Notes: a model not told the origin generated them from the sequence alone. A stretch of DNA of 64,000 bases from Platanthera guangdongensis (GCA_039583875.1 CM077167.1:152103010-152167009); one strand, 5' to 3'; numbered from the stretch's first letter, positions 11,077 to 26,492 are shown. Made by a program: numbers and translations.

Positions 11077-12128
11077 GAGGTAACTCTAGATTCTTCTATG
11101 TGGGCTGTGGTTCATGCTCACCACACCAAAAATATTGAAACCAATCACCTGATTCCACCTAGAGTTTGCACCTGAAGTTGCAGCACACAGTTACTGTTCT
11201 TGAACCACCTTCTCGACGTGATTCACAGGACCAAAAACAAACCGATGGTCTCAGCTCGGAGGTCCCACCTCTTACCCTAAAGAATCTGAAGTTCTCCCCC
11301 TCCCTAGCCAAAACTGAGCTAGGCACCTCTGAGGAAGAATATGGAAAGGTTCAACAGCCTATTCAAGGCACAATATCGGTCTATTTTTAGGCCTCTGAGT
11401 TTGATCTGCAAATAATCATACTGAACAGGCCTGAAATTACAAAAATATCCTAGGTTGGGTCTGCCAATAGCCAGACTCCGCTGTTCTGAAGGGCTATATG
11501 CAGACCACCGAGGGTAGAAGGGTAAAATTACCCAGGGTAGATGAGTAAAATCTCCCTTGGGGGTAAGAAGGAAAAAACATCCTTCCTTCTATATGGTGAG
11601 TAGGGAAATGACCAGCAGGCGAGACGAGCCCACCAGCTCGTCTCGCTGGCCTCCCGCCTTATGGGAACCATCTCGCCCTCAAGGGCCATCCCGCGCCCTA
11701 GAGGACGTTTCGCCTACAACGCCGAGCCCTGTATCGCCTTCTGCGAGTGAACCACATGGTCCCACTCGCCTCTTCAATTCCTCTCGCCAGCTTCTCTGCC
11801 CTGTTGCTTGAGCCTCCTCCCACGAGCCCAAGGTTGTACAGTCGAAAAACCCTCGACGGGTTCGCCGGAGGCCGACAAACCCTCTGGTGGGCGCCGGGCA
11901 GGCCGCCGGCAGCTCCTCCGCCGGCTATGGGGTGAACCCGCGAAAGTATGGGATGCAGAAGTAGGATATAGGGAAATCTTAGAGTTACAGGAAAGTGTTT
12001 TTTGGAGTAACAATTAATGGTAGTCTGCTTGGGATAGATCCAAAGGTCTTTCTTTGAAGCATCCACATCCAACTATTAAGATCTATTGTTTGTAGTGACT
12101 CCAAATACACTATTATTTTAAATGATAA
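11077..12128 (-). repeat. Probable 5' LTR and leader of Tat-type element
   Basis: No coding signal. On the minus strand there is a TATA-like CTAAAAATAG (11381-11390). A possible LTR end CTGCAACTTCA lies at about 11173, then a leader to the gag ATG. I could not find a convincing tRNA primer site or the LTR start, so the limits are open. The stretch 11937-12128 is AT-rich and may be LTR or flanking DNA. Confidence 0.4.
11381..11646 (-). promoter_or_regulatory. TATA-like box with upstream inverted repeat
   Basis: A perfect inverted pair GCGAGACGAGC (11619-11629) and GCTCGTCTCGC (11636-11646) with a 6-base loop lies about 230 bases upstream (minus orientation) of CTAAAAATAG. GGCGAG/CTCGCC words recur around it up to about 11790. 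Confidence 0.4.
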
Positions 12129-14376
12129 TGTTTGGTCATTGTTCCCAATGTCCCTGATTTGTGAGAAGTCAAACAGGCCAATGTCACACACATCAATTGT
12201 ATTTGATGTGCATTTGAGTTCTTGAGTGCAGGTTAGTCCATTTCATATTGATTGAACATGTGGACACAAGAAGTGGTTGCTGGACACAACACAAAAATCG
12301 ACTAAGTCCATAGGCATTGAGTGGAGCAAGCTCACTCAACGCTAAAGGTATGGATTCAGTAGTGTCTAGTAGAAATTTGCCAAAGTACAAAAGCATTAAG
12401 TGTAGTCTACTCACTCAACATCATATAACATATAACATTGAGACTATCTCAGTCTAACTAAAAGATAGACAAAAAGGATGGCTAAGTACAAAAGCTTTGT
12501 GTGAAGTCTACTCACTCAATGTCATATAACAAAAAAGCTGTGAGTCAGGCTGAGTCAGTCTAAGCCTAGAAAAATAGGCTAAAAATGTGGTCAAGTCCCC
12601 AAGCGTTGAGTGTGGTCTACTCACTCAATGTCATACATCTCAAAGCGTTGATTGTTGCTGTGTTAGTCAACTCCACAAAAATGTTGAGCAAAAAATTAAC
12701 TAAGTCCACAGGCATTGAGTGTAGCTTACTCTCTCAACGCCAGATAACAGAAATTCTATTATGAAGTTTGGCGTTGAGTGGAGCTTACTCTCTCAACTCC
12801 AAGGCAAAAGGCATTGAGTGCAGCTTACTCTCTCAACGCCAGATAACAAAAATTCTGTTAAGTACTTTGGCGTTGAGTGGAGCTTACTCTCTCAACGCCA
12901 AGGCACAAAACTTTTTGCTAAGGCAAAAAGTGTTGAGTGAGGCAAGCTCTCTCAACGCTCTCGATGCTATCAACGCCTTGAAGTAGAATTTTGTCAAAGT
13001 CCAAGTGCATGGATAGCTTGGATTTTGTCGAGCTCAGCTTCGTCGAACTAAGCTCAACGTTCGTCGAACTGAGCCCTCAGTTCGTCGAACTGAGTTTTGC
13101 TTTTCTTCGATCTAAGTCTAAAGTTTGTCGAACTGATTTTATGCTCTCGCCGAACAGAGCTTGCCGTTCGTCGAACGGAGCACAGCGTTCGTCGAGCTTA
13201 ATACTTAGACAGACAGAATGTTGTCTAAGTGTTGTGGCGTTGAGTGATACCTACTCACTCAACGCCTTTGCTACTAATGATTGAATTTCGGCTAAGTCCA
13301 CAGATGCTGAATCATGCTGACGTCAGCAAAGTCGAAAGTCAACTAAGATTCAAATATTGCGGAAATGATGCCAGAGACGTTGGCGGGCCAGTTGTTGTTA
13401 TCTTCTGCAATTACCAAGGATTATTTCATCATTAAGTGCTGGGGCCCACTCACAGCAAAGAGTCGTTGAATTGGGAATGAATGGAAAGCGTGGGCTGATT
13501 GGCTAAATCTCAGCCATCAATCCTGGTGGTGGGACCCACTGCTTAATCGACCAGAGATATAAAGGATCAGATCATCGAATCAAGGAGTGAATTCCTTGTC
13601 TAGGGTTTCTGAAAACGAAAGTGCGGCTGAACGTCATCTTCATCCACACCATTTTTGCCGAGCCTGAAGAAGTTGTTCTGCACAGAGAACCTTGTTGGGA
13701 AAGAGATAGCTGAAGCAATCCCCATCTTCATCAGCAGAATCAGAAGCTGTTTTGAATCTAGTAGACCTATAAGTTTTGTAGGGAAACAGGAAGCTGTTTG
13801 AAGAAATATTCTACTGTCTACATATTGTCTTCAACAACAATATCTTGGATTTGATATCTGCTCAGTCCAAGAAGAAGAAGACACAGAACTTGCTCTGGTA
13901 TCTAAACATCACATTCTTTATTTCTAATTTCTGTAAAGATTCTTTGTGAATCTGGGGTTTGTAAGCTTGTACTATAAAGGCTGGGTCTTAGTGACCTGTG
14001 ATTGGCTTTGTGCCAGGTGATAGGTCTTTGTGACCTGGGTTGGCTTAGTGCCTAAGTTGTTGGTCTGTATGACCTGTGTGTGGTCATGCAAGATCAGTGT
14101 TGTAAGCTATTAAGAACCTGAGTTCTGGAGGAAGAGCCAAGTCTAACACACTGTTAGATATGCGCAGAGGGACAGTGGATGTACCTAAGATTGAGGAACC
14201 ACTATAAATTTGATGTGTCTTCTCTGAATGTTCTTGAAAGCTGATCTAATCTAATCAACAGACAAAGTAATCTAATAAATAGATCAGAAAAGTTTAATTG
14301 CGAAAAAACCAATTCACCCCCCCCCCCCCCACCCCACCCTCTAGGTGTAAAGCTAGCCTTGAAAACAAAACTTTCA
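12129..14376 (+). repeat. 5' LTR of old SIRE-type element (2.25 kb)
   Basis: Starts TGTTTGGTCATTG and ends CTTTCA before the primer site. It pairs with 20447-22601 over its whole length with scattered differences. It contains a hairpin array (12313-13265), a TTCGTCGAA array (about 13025-13200), TATAAAGG at 13558, a second TATAAAGG at about 13973 and the conserved GTGGATGTACC / GAGGAACCACTATAAA module near 14176-14215. Confidence 0.9.
12313..13565 (+). promoter_or_regulatory. U3 hairpin array, TTCGTCGAA array and TATA box
   Basis: About eleven units of the form GCGTTGAGTG, 8-10 base loop, CACTCAACGC lie between 12313 and 13265 (best examples at about 12868-12900 and 13229-13265). Each can fold on itself. 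Between 13025 and 13200 about nine copies or variants of TTCGTCGAA occur. TATAAAGG follows at 13558. The 3' LTR repeats the same plan. Confidence 0.65.
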
Positions 14377-14378
14377 AG

Positions 14379-14389
14379 TGGTATCAGAG
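14379..14389 (+). other. tRNA primer binding site
   Basis: TGGTATCAGAG, two bases after the LTR end, matches the initiator-Met tRNA type primer site of plant Copia elements. Confidence 0.9.
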
Positions 14390-14454
14390 GGGTGTTACTC
14401 TTTAAGGCTTAATAGTCTGAGTAGATCTCCAAGGTTAGCTAAAAGTCTGTTTCC

Positions 14455-16833
14455 ATGGGTTCAGGAATGACCAATAGGGAGCTGAGTGATGTGAGACTTC
14501 CAATTTATAGGAAGGAAGATTTTAGCATCTAGAAAGTAAGGGTGAGGCAGTTCATGTAATCTGCTGACCCTAGGATGTATATTACAGTTGAAGAAGGACC
14601 ATTCATCCCTATGAAGGTCTTAGTACTGGATGCCAATATCAAGACCCCAAAACATATGATGAGATGACAAATGATGAGTTAACCCTGGCCTCAATAGACA
14701 AGAGGGCAGAGAATATCATTATGAGTGTTGTTGATAATTTACACTCCAGAATCTGATCCATTGCAAAACAACAAAGGAAATGTGGGAAACACTTGTGATC
14801 TACATGGAGGGGATATATGAGGTCAGAGATGACACGAAGTCCATGCTCAACGAAGAGTATGAGGCGTTCAGGAAATCCAAGGGGACAATATAACCATCTA
14901 TTATGAGAAGTTCTTTAGGATTCTGAATGAGCTGAAGACTTATGGAAGAGTTTTCAGTCACTATGAACTAAATGACAAGTTCCTTAGATCTCTCCCTAGA
15001 GAGTGGGACACAAAAATCTGTGTCATAAGAAAAGTGGCAAAGCTGGGTGAAATTGCTCCTCACACCCATGTTCGAAAGCTGCTTTCATATGAGATGCAAC
15101 TGGCTGCCAGGAAAGATGAGGAGAACAACAACAAGCCTTAGGAAAGGGACAAGTCTGTGGCATTCAAAGCTGAAGGCTCCAGCATAAGCATAAGTCTCCC
15201 TCTCCACCAAGGAGAGATGCTGAATCTGAGTCTGGAAAATCAGAGGAAAGCACATCAGACTGCCAATGGTCTGATGAATTTTTTACTGTCTTCACAAGGC
15301 AATTCCTTATCAGAGTCAGAAGAAGAAGAAGAAATCCCTTATTGCCAAAAAACAAAAGAGTTGGACTGACTCCTCCTCATCAGAGTCAGAAGAAGAAGAA
15401 GAATAAGAAGCCTAAATTGGGTTGTACTCTACTGAAGAAGTAGATTTTGAAGCAGACTGCATCAAAAACTGGCTGCTTTAGAAGAAGAAGCTGAGGAGGT
15501 GCATCCTGCAGTCAGGATTGAAGACAGGGCCCCTCTATCACAATCAGATGGTGATTCAGAGGTGGATTCTGAAGAAGATAGCTGCTGCCTTGGGCTGATG
15601 GCCATGTTAGATGAAGAAATCAGCCAGGATCAGCCTGGTCCAAGCAAGGTAAATTTTGTCACTAGCTTTGCATGTTCAGATTTTGAATCTGCTCTAGATT
15701 CATGTGCCTCTGCATCAAGTGATGATGTTGGCTCAGGATTTGAGGGAGACATCAATCAATTGATTGATAATTATGGTGCACTTATGCAGGCCTTTAAGAA
15801 GTGCAAGCTCCTGGCCAAACAACAGGCTCAAGAAATTACCTCTTTAAAGATTGTTGCTTTAGATTCAGCAAAATTGCTGGATCTGAAGACTCAAGAGGTC
15901 AGCAAACTGAAGAATGTTACAATCCTTTAGATGAGCTCCATAACCTTCAAGAACAACCATATCAGGAATATTGAGGGAAGGCTCCAAAAGGAGAGGGAAC
16001 TAGTGGCTAGCAACTCCAAGCCTAGCACAGTGTTGCCCTTCATAGACTCATTCTCCTCCCAAATGGGAAAGAAAAAGTTGGGATTCAAGGGAAAGACAAG
16101 AGATCCTAATCCTAAGGGAAAGGGCAAAGCTCAAGTGGAGTCACTAGCCTCTAAGGCTCCTGTCAAGTTTAATAAAGTTCAATTTCCTTCAAACATCCAT
16201 GACCATGAGAGTATTTATAGTCACTGGAATCATGCTAAATCATCTTGTGTGAACAAAAATGTTCCATAAAATGGCAGCTTTTACAGCAAAGGTGCTAGTG
16301 CCCATGAGAAAATACAAATGGCCCATCCTGGAGCATTTATATTTGGTGCTACAGCACCTTTAGTCAAGGGTAAAGCTGCAGTCTGTTCTCAAATTCCTCC
16401 ATCTCACTCTAAGACAAAGGGCAAGGTTGTCAGTAGACCAGACCTGGGCATCTCTGAGGCCATCAAGAGTATGTTGTCTGAAAATAAAGCTGCTGCTAGA
16501 AGGGCTCAAGATATCCCAAGAACTTCTACTGTCAGGCCCACCACTCGTCATACTGGGGCTGGGAAACCATGGAATAGAACTGTTGCTACTCCTTCTAGAC
16601 CCAGAGCTATTGTTAACACAACCACTAGAACTGCTCCAAAAAGAAGGTACAACATCCATGAGTGTTGGTGTTGTGGCATGGTAGGCCACTTTATTGTTGA
16701 TTGCTGGCACAATCATACTGTACAGAGAGCAAATATCAGCTTGCCTGTCAGAAAAGCTGCAGGTAGGAAGAATTATTTTCAGCCTAACATGCACCAAGGA
16801 CCCAATAAAAATTGGGGTCCTAAGGTTAATTGA
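14455..16833 (+). pseudogene. Gag of old SIRE-type element
   Basis: ATG at 14455 (MGSGMTNREL) parallels the ATG of the young element at 30678. Capsid-like sequence runs to about 15140 in broken frames. An acidic Ser-rich part and a coiled-coil-like Gln/Lys stretch lie at 15499-16269. A zinc knuckle CWCCGMVGHFIVDCWH lies at about 16668-16715 in the frame 16318-16833, which ends PKVN-stop. Several stops and frameshifts. The knuckle is intact. Confidence 0.85.
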
Positions 16834-16847
16834 TTTGTGTTTTGCAG
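16825..16847 (+). other. Gag-pol boundary segment with stop and CAG acceptor-like end
   Basis: A 23-base segment starts GTTAAT after AAG and ends TTTTGCAG. It contains the gag stop TGA. Skipping exactly this segment puts gag in frame with the protease. The younger element has the same arrangement with 21 bases (32709-32729). Confidence 0.5.
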
Positions 16848-19800
16848 GATAGTGCAAGTGCCCATACCCCTATATGGTACTTGGATAGTGGATGTTCCAG
16901 GCACATGACTGGAACAAGGAGCATGCTAAAGTATTATGTTCCTGTAAAGAATGGAACAAAGGTCATCTAATGTGGGTCAAAAAAGGTGTGACTAGAGGTT
17001 ATGGTAAGATCTCTAATGGTATAGTCACTATCACTAGAGTAGCCTATGTGGAAGGGTTGCAACACAACCTGATAAGCATTAGCTAACTCTGTGATCTTGG
17101 CTGTGACATAGTTTTCCACAAGGATGAGTGCAAAATTAGGAGGTTAAGTGACAAAGAGGACATCTTAACAGGCACTAGGAGTAGAAATGTGTAGAGTTTA
17201 GATTTTCTATGCTCTAGCAAAAACTCACATGTATGCCTTGTTGCAGATGAGAAAGCCTCTTCTTGTGTTCAGTGGCACAAAAGGCTAGCCCATCTAAATT
17301 ATAGGACCATAGGCAAGCTATTCATCAAAGAGCTGGTTAGGAATGGGCCTAATTCTATATGCACTAAGGAGGTATCTGCTCTGCATGCCAAAAGGGCAAA
17401 TAGACAAAGACTTCCTTCAAGTGCATTGGCTCCAAAGATTCAGTGAGATCCTTATACCTCTTGCATATGAATCTGTTTGGTCCTATGCCAATTCAAAGTC
17501 TAGGTAGGAAAGTCTACACCCTTGTGGTTGTTGATGACTTTTCCAGATTTGCCTGAGTGTTCTTTCTAAGAAGAAATCTGAAACCCCTGATGTCTTTCAG
17601 ACATTTGTAAGGCAAATTCAAAAGGAATTCAACAGCACTATGGTCAAAATCAGAAGTAACTATGGGACTGAGTTTCAGTCTGAGTGCATGACAAGGTTTT
17701 GTGAAAAACAAGGGATTCATCAAGAATTTTCCTCTCCTAGAACACCCCAGCAAAATGGAATTGATGAGAGGAAAAATAGGACTCTGATAGAGGCTGATAG
17801 AACCTTATTAAGTGACTCATCCCTCCCATAATACTTCGGGGCTGAGGTAATTAATACTGCATGCTATGTCCTTAATAGGGCTTCTATCACCAAGAGCCCC
17901 AAGAAGACTCCCTATGAGATCTTGATGGGAAGAAAACCAAACCTGAGCTATTTCAGGATCTTTTGTTGCAAGTGCTTTGTGCTCAATAAAGGAAAAGTTC
18001 ATTTAACTAAGTTTGCTGCCCAAGTCCCATGATAGGATCTTTGTTTGGTACAACACTCATAGTATGGCATATAGAATCTACAACTTAACTGCCCAAGTTT
18101 TAGAAGAGTCAATGAATGTTGTTTTATGATGAATCCAACATGGTTAACTGTGAGCTGCCATGCTCCTCCTCTTCTAGTATTGCAGGTATAGAGCAGATGA
18201 TAAATAAGCTGACCATCAAGGAAGTTACCCCCACAGTCCAGGAAAATGATGATCAACTTCCTATTCCAAGATAAAGGGAATACATACCTGAAGAAAATGA
18301 AGACCAACTAGCTGAAAACCCTGAAGATCAACAAGCTGTAGCTAGATTGCCTCCAGCTTCCAAGCATATAAGGGACCATCCAGTTCACCAAATCATTGGT
18401 GATGCACATCATGGGGTCCAAACAAGAAGCAGGAGCATGAATACAGCTCTCTACTCAAGCTTCTTGTCTCAACAAGAGCCAAAGAATTTTGAAGAAGCAA
18501 TCGAGGGCCAGTTCTGGATTAGAGCAATGAAAGAAGAACTGGACCAATTCAAGAGATGTAAGGTCTGGAAGTTGGTCCTCAGATCTCAAGGACAAAATGC
18601 CATAGGGACTAAGTGGATCTACAAGAACAAGTTCGATCAAGATGGCATTATTGTTAAGAATAAGTCTAGACTAGTGGCTAAAGGCTACAGACAAGAAGAG
18701 GGCATCGACTTTGACTAGACCTTTACCCCAGTAGCCAGACTGGAAGCCATAAGGATCTTCCATGCATTTGCTGCAAATCAGTGATTCAGAGTCTACCAGA
18801 TGTATGTCAAATCCGCATTCCTGAATGGGCACCTCAAAGAGGTAGTATATATAGCTCAGCCACCAGGTTTTGTACATCCTAACTCTCCTAATTTTGTGTG
18901 TAGGCTTAGGAAAGCTCTATATTGGCTAAAGCAAGACCCTAGGGCTTGGTATGAAACCTTATCCAGCTTCCTCATTGAGAATAAATTCTCACGGGGGAAG
19001 ATAGACAAGACCCTATTTCTAAGGGAATCAAAGGGCAAGCTTATCCTAGTCCAGATATATGTCGATGACATTATCTTTGGATCTAGTGATGAGAACTTTT
19101 GCAGGAAGTTGGCTAAACTTATGCAAGGAAAGTTTGAAATGAGCAGCATGGGTGAGCTCAAGTTCTTTTTGGGACTCCAAGTAAGACAAACTGATGATGG
19201 CTTGTCCATATCCCAATCCAAGTTCACTAGGGAGCTAATCAAAAAGTATGGTATGGAGAATGCCTCCACCATGAGAACTCCCATAGAATCAAGTATGCCT
19301 ATAGGCAAAGATGAGGTAGGGAAACCTGTTGATGAGTCTTTGTATAGATGGATAATTGGCTCCCTTCTATACCTGACTGCTAGTAGGCTTGACATCATAT
19401 ATGTCATAATTTATCTATGCTAGGTATCAGTCTTGCCCTAAAGAATCTCATTACTTTGCTGTAAAGAGAATCATGAGATATCTTAAGGGCACATCAGATC
19501 TTTACCTATGGTACCCTAGAAATAGGGATTTTGATCTAATAGGATTTTCAGATGCAGATTTTGTAGGTTGCAAAGAAGACAGGAAAAACACTACTAAAAC
19601 TGTCAGTTCTTAGGAAGAAGGCTAGTTTCTTGGTGCAGTAAGAAGCATGCTAGTGTGGCTATATCCACTACTGAGTCAGAATATATATCAATATGCAGCT
19701 GTTGTGCTTAGCTATTGTGGATAAAACATCAGCTCCAGGATTACAACATGCAGGTAAGTAGAACTCCTCTTTACTGTGATTCTACTAGTTCTATTTCTAT

Positions 19801-19999
19801 TTCTAAGAATCCTGTCTCACATAGCGGGATTAAGCATATAAAAAATAAGATATCATTTTATCAGGGATCATATGGAGAAGGAAGACATCGGTCTTCAGTT
19901 TGTCCCACAGACAAGCAAGTGGTTAATATCTTCACTAAGCCATTAGATGAAGCAAAGTTCAACACCCTAATATTTGAGTTGGGTATGTTGAACTTGGCA
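16848..19999 (+). pseudogene. Pol (PR-INT-RT-RNase H) of old SIRE-type element
   Basis: Protease: WYLDSGCSRHMTG at about 16878. Integrase: HKRLAHLNY zinc finger at about 17277. In the core the second catalytic region reads RSNYGTEF (about 17650) where the younger relative has RSDHGTEF, so the Asp is lost. PQQNGIDERKNR holds the Glu. RT: KWIYKNKFDQDG (18611), KSAFLNGHLKE, and an intact YVDDIIFGSS (about 19060). RNase H: FSDADFVGCKEDRK and TTESEY. More than ten stops or frameshifts. The last frame ends LGMLNLA at 19999. Confidence 0.9.
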
Positions 20000-20446
20000 T
20001 AGCTTCAGGAACTCCCTTTTGTATTATTTTTTTTGTACAGGCATTATTCCTCTTGCTGGACATACAAACTCCCCAGTAGTATCAGTTCACTGATGCTTCT
20101 ACTGAGGGGGAGCAAGCTTCTTTGGATAGAAGAAAGAAGGTCGGACAATGGGAAGGCCATCCCCCATCAGCCTATTCTCCAGAAGTCAAAAAGGGGGAGA
20201 GAAGAGAAGAGAGAAGGTCCTAGTAAGGGGTAGTCATAGCAAGTGGGAGAGATGGCAAAGGGAAATAAAGTAATGTGGCACTCAAGGAAGGATAAACACC
20301 TTGCAGCAAAATAGGGAGAGTAAGTAAATGAGGTACACTTACTCATAGCTTATCCAAATTTACATATTTTTGTTTGCTGTATAGGTTGTGTGTGTCATTG
20401 ACCAAGGACAACAATGAGGTTTTGACTTATTCAAATAGGGGGAGAT
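20000..20446 (+). other. 3' untranslated region and polypurine tract
   Basis: No coding signal. An acceptor-like T run with GTACAG lies at about 20026-20040. Purine-rich stretches at 20100-20230 precede AGGGGGAGAT (20436-20446), the polypurine tract that abuts the LTR. The third ORF seen in the younger family is absent. Confidence 0.8.
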
Positions 20447-22736
<2,290 letters not shown>

Positions 22737-25700
22737 TTTCTTATTGTGAGAATGAGGCCCTAAAAGTACTTATTATGGCTTAGTTGATGTGCGGTCACTC
22801 TCTGAATGTGTGGAATACTTAGTGCATGATTGATAATATGATGATATTAGGAGGTGATAGGATGTCCTACTTTAGTTAGTGGTCCTGAGATCTCTATTTT
22901 ATATCCTTTGGCTTGTGATAATCGATCTATGGATGGGAGACCATTGTTGAGGCCTGTACTTTTATGTGCTATGATTGTGCCTATCTCGAATATGGTAATG
23001 TATTTATAAGTTTTGAGAAATACATGCACATGAATGTTATGAGGCTAAAAAGTAAGATGGTGGGTGAAAGTGTGAAAAAGAATATGAATATTTTTCTAGA
23101 GGGGGTGAATAGTGAATAAAAAATTCTTCCCAAAACCCTTTGCAAATCACACTATATTTTAGTAGTAGAATGCAAAAAAAATTAAATGTAATGCTGAAAT
23201 AAGGAAAGTGCAGGAAGTAAAATTTGATGCAATAGAGCAAAGCATGCAAACGATAAATAAAAATAATTAATATAGGTTCCTCAATAAATCTCAGGTACTA
23301 CTCTCTTCGGCTACATGTAGGATTCTACTACCTTCAACAAGGCGATTAATATTTCTCAATGGAGTCCCCAACGAAACAGGATCTTTTTCAACTAGAGGTC
23401 CAAAAACCTAAGAACTCTACTCCCTAGGGACTCTGATAAACCTGAAACGGATGTGTATATTATGCAAGTACATGTGTCGGTTCGAGTAATATAAAGTGAA
23501 TAAAGATCATTCCTACGAAAGGTAATTAATTTAACTCTCACAAATACTAGCTAACCTTTTCTTTAAATCCAAGTGAAACAGTTTAAAAGATTATGAACTA
23601 AATTAAAAGTCAAAGAAAAATTAGCAACGACTTCCGAAAATTAATTTTTATGAAATGATAAGAAAACGGTCTTGTATTTTGAATTCCTATGTCTATTAGT
23701 ATGGATCAATAAAAGATATTTATGAGAAAACTTGTTGCGTTTTCCTACAATTATTTTAAGGCAGATATTGAAATCTCTTGATATCAGAAATCACAATATT
23801 TTTCGTTCCATTGTCATCTCTAACTCAGGTGAAATGAAGAATATTAATAATAATAAAAATCAAAGTTGCTAACGTACAGGTGAAATCGCTTTCTCCCTTC
23901 TACGATATATTGAGTTGATTATACACTTATGTTTCTCCTCTCTCGAATCTCGAAGCGCAGTAAAACGGGCCAAAAACCTTTGTTAAAGATTTATGCAACT
24001 TATCTCTCGAATCTCGTCATGCAGTAAAATAATTTACGTTCAAATACTCACACGTCTCATCTCTAGAAACTCAGAGCAGAGAATATAATGAAATTATTAT
24101 CCAAAACGTTTTATCATCAAGATCAAATCTCAATAAAAAAATCACCCCAAAATTTTCATAAACCAAAATATAAATTGAGATCACATTAAAATAGAACAAA
24201 GTACTCACAAAATACAAAACCTACAAAATTAGTTCATGATTCAAGAAATACATCATGAAATTAGAGATATCTTACAAGATAAGATTGTTTAGAGATCTAA
24301 ACGCCGTAGGAAATTCCACTCAAACTCACACAAAATCCCTCCTTGAAGAAGATCAGGTGCGGTTCCTCCTTTCTCTCCTCCAAAATTCTAGTTCACTGTT
24401 GAATATTTTGAAGATGATGAAAAAGATTCCATTTTATTTCTCTTTAGCCTTTTTATAGATGTTCCTCCCTAAAAAGAATAGTTTATATGTTGAATAGATG
24501 CCTCCTTTTGCCTTTGGAATGGCCCAAATTTGAATATTTTCGGAATTCAATTTTCTATTCCCGCCGAATTGTTGTAACAAATTTTTCTGAACTGCTAAAT
24601 TTGATACAATAAATTTTCTGCGCTACTAGAAACTGCTCTAAATAGCCACCAAACTGTTACAAAAATGATGTAACTTTTTCCTGGACTTCAAATGCACTCA
24701 ACCCTTGACTCGTCGATATGAATACTTTGAACTTTCTACAACAAAAACATATCAAAATGACGATAATACCCTCAAATTTCACCAAATACTAAATTACACA
24801 TATTTAATACTTTTTAACTCAAATTTATCAAATATTTCAACCAAAAGGTTACGAATTAAAGCACAAGATCTTTTTGAGAATTTATACCCTCATACATAAG
24901 TCTTTGTTAGTCTATAACAAAGATGCATCATTGCATGTCATTGAAAGAGTGAATATCTACCAACATACAAGTTCCAATCTCCTTACTATTGAATCAGATT
25001 CATTAAAATTACTCAAGTAATTTGGATTGAAAATTGGTAAACATATCAATCATTAAAATTTTAAATATGCATTAATTTATTAGTTCGATACAAGTAAAAG
25101 CTCCATAATAATTTTTTAGTGTTGTGTGTGCTATTTCTTAAAATTAACTACTACCAAACAACTTAACTCATTAAATTTCCTCATAAGTAAGAAAGAATAA
25201 AAATTTGTTAAGTCTTTGAGTTAGTCTCCACAAGAGTTTTGATAGTTGAAAGAAAATCATAAGGACTTGAAATATGATGGGCTTTAGCTTGGTTAGGAAT
25301 TCATGATTTAATTTTGATTTGGTGATGGAATTTCCCTAGTAAAAATTCTTAATAACTTTACCTACAATGGGGTTTCTTTCACAATCATCATTTTTTATCC
25401 ATAGTTGGGATCATTCCAAGTTGTTGTACACACACTTATGTCGCATATCAACATGCCATCTATAAAAATTTTCTCTTTTTTATAATCATAGTATTGATCA
25501 TTCCAAGCATGAATACACATACCCGAGCCGCATATCTCTATGACATAGTTTTTTATAATCATAGTAGGGATAATTCGAAGTAGGTGTACACATACTTAAG
25601 TCACATATCACTATGACACTTTTAACCATTTTCCATTTAAAAACACCCATAACTTGACAACATATTAAGAAATAATTAGTAAAATATAGGAAAATTGAAC

Positions 25701-26492
25701 ATTAAAATTTTTTATAAAAATAATAAAGCTCAAGCTCAAAGTGCTATGAATAATTATAGACTGTGTGGGTGGATCTGATCCAAAGATGGCCTTAATAATA
25801 TTTATAAATTAACAACCTATCCTCAATGTCTTAGCTTTTATCATTGAACTAGTTCTTATTCACCCCTCCCCTATTATGTTCGAAAATTAATAAAATTAAT
25901 TTATAGGGAGCAAATATTTTAAAGAATAATGTGCATAGGGAAATATAAAATGGAGCTCTAATATATCATACTAACTTCAAAAGAAAAAAAATCTGAACAT
26001 TTAGGTTTGACAAATCTACCAATCAATTAAAATTGCATAATTTGAACAAAGAGTAAGGCTCCATAAATTAAAATTCAATAGGCTATTTGCCACACAATTG
26101 GTAAAGTTTACTTCGCACCCCTCACAATTTGGGCGAATCCAAAATTTAGGATTTGAAGTAAAAGTGATCAAAATACATGCAATCAAAATAATATACTCCC
26201 CTAAATTCCGCAGTCCAAAGTATCATTCCTTCTTATCCTTGTAATCCACTTATATTAAGCTACAGTTAGGTGTGCAAATTGATAGAGACAGTAAGCTCAG
26301 TGGTAACCAGCATGAACATAAATACAAAGCATGTTGACAATAACAGTTTGAGTAATGTGATGTTTCACCGGTGTAATGTCGGTATCCCTTTGGCTCACAC
26401 GACATGTTGACAAAGAAGGGATATAAGAGTTAGGAACCACATTTGTCGACTGACATTAGCCTTCGCCTTTTCACGTATTATTTCTGCTATTA
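22737..26492. other. Unassigned AT-rich DNA, probable LTR relics
   Basis: No coding region. At 23092-23112 CTAGAGGGGGTGAATAGTG is the reverse complement of the SIRE-type LTR end signature. At 23452-23580 the minus strand resembles an Athila-type LTR end (ACTCGAACCGACACATGTACT). A minus-strand TATA-like CTATAAAAAGG lies at about 24447-24458. At 25857-25877 a TTCACCCCTCCCCTAT stretch occurs. These suggest old LTR fragments in minus orientation, but I found no paired LTR or target duplication. Confidence 0.4.
25391..25620. repeat. Three imperfect tandem copies, about 70-87 bp
   Basis: Units starting ATCCATAGTTGGGATCATTC, AATCATAGTATTGATCATTC and AATCATAGTAGGGATAATTC, each followed by ACACATAC-type and GCATATC-type words, at about 25396, 25484 and 25557. 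Confidence 0.75.

Larger units (their letters stand above)
5804..12128 (-). mobile_element. Tat-type Ty3/Gypsy element, truncated
   Basis: Reading on the minus strand from high to low coordinates: probable LTR and leader, gag, protease, acidic linker, RT, RNase H, a second RNase H, and integrase cut at 5804. The second, archaeal-type RNase H after the normal one is diagnostic of the Tat group (Tat/Retand/Ogre). Every domain carries stops or frameshifts. The missing part of the integrase should lie to the left of the window, beyond the inserted Athila-type element. The right limit is set by the Copia LTR at 12129 and may not be the true end. Confidence 0.85.
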
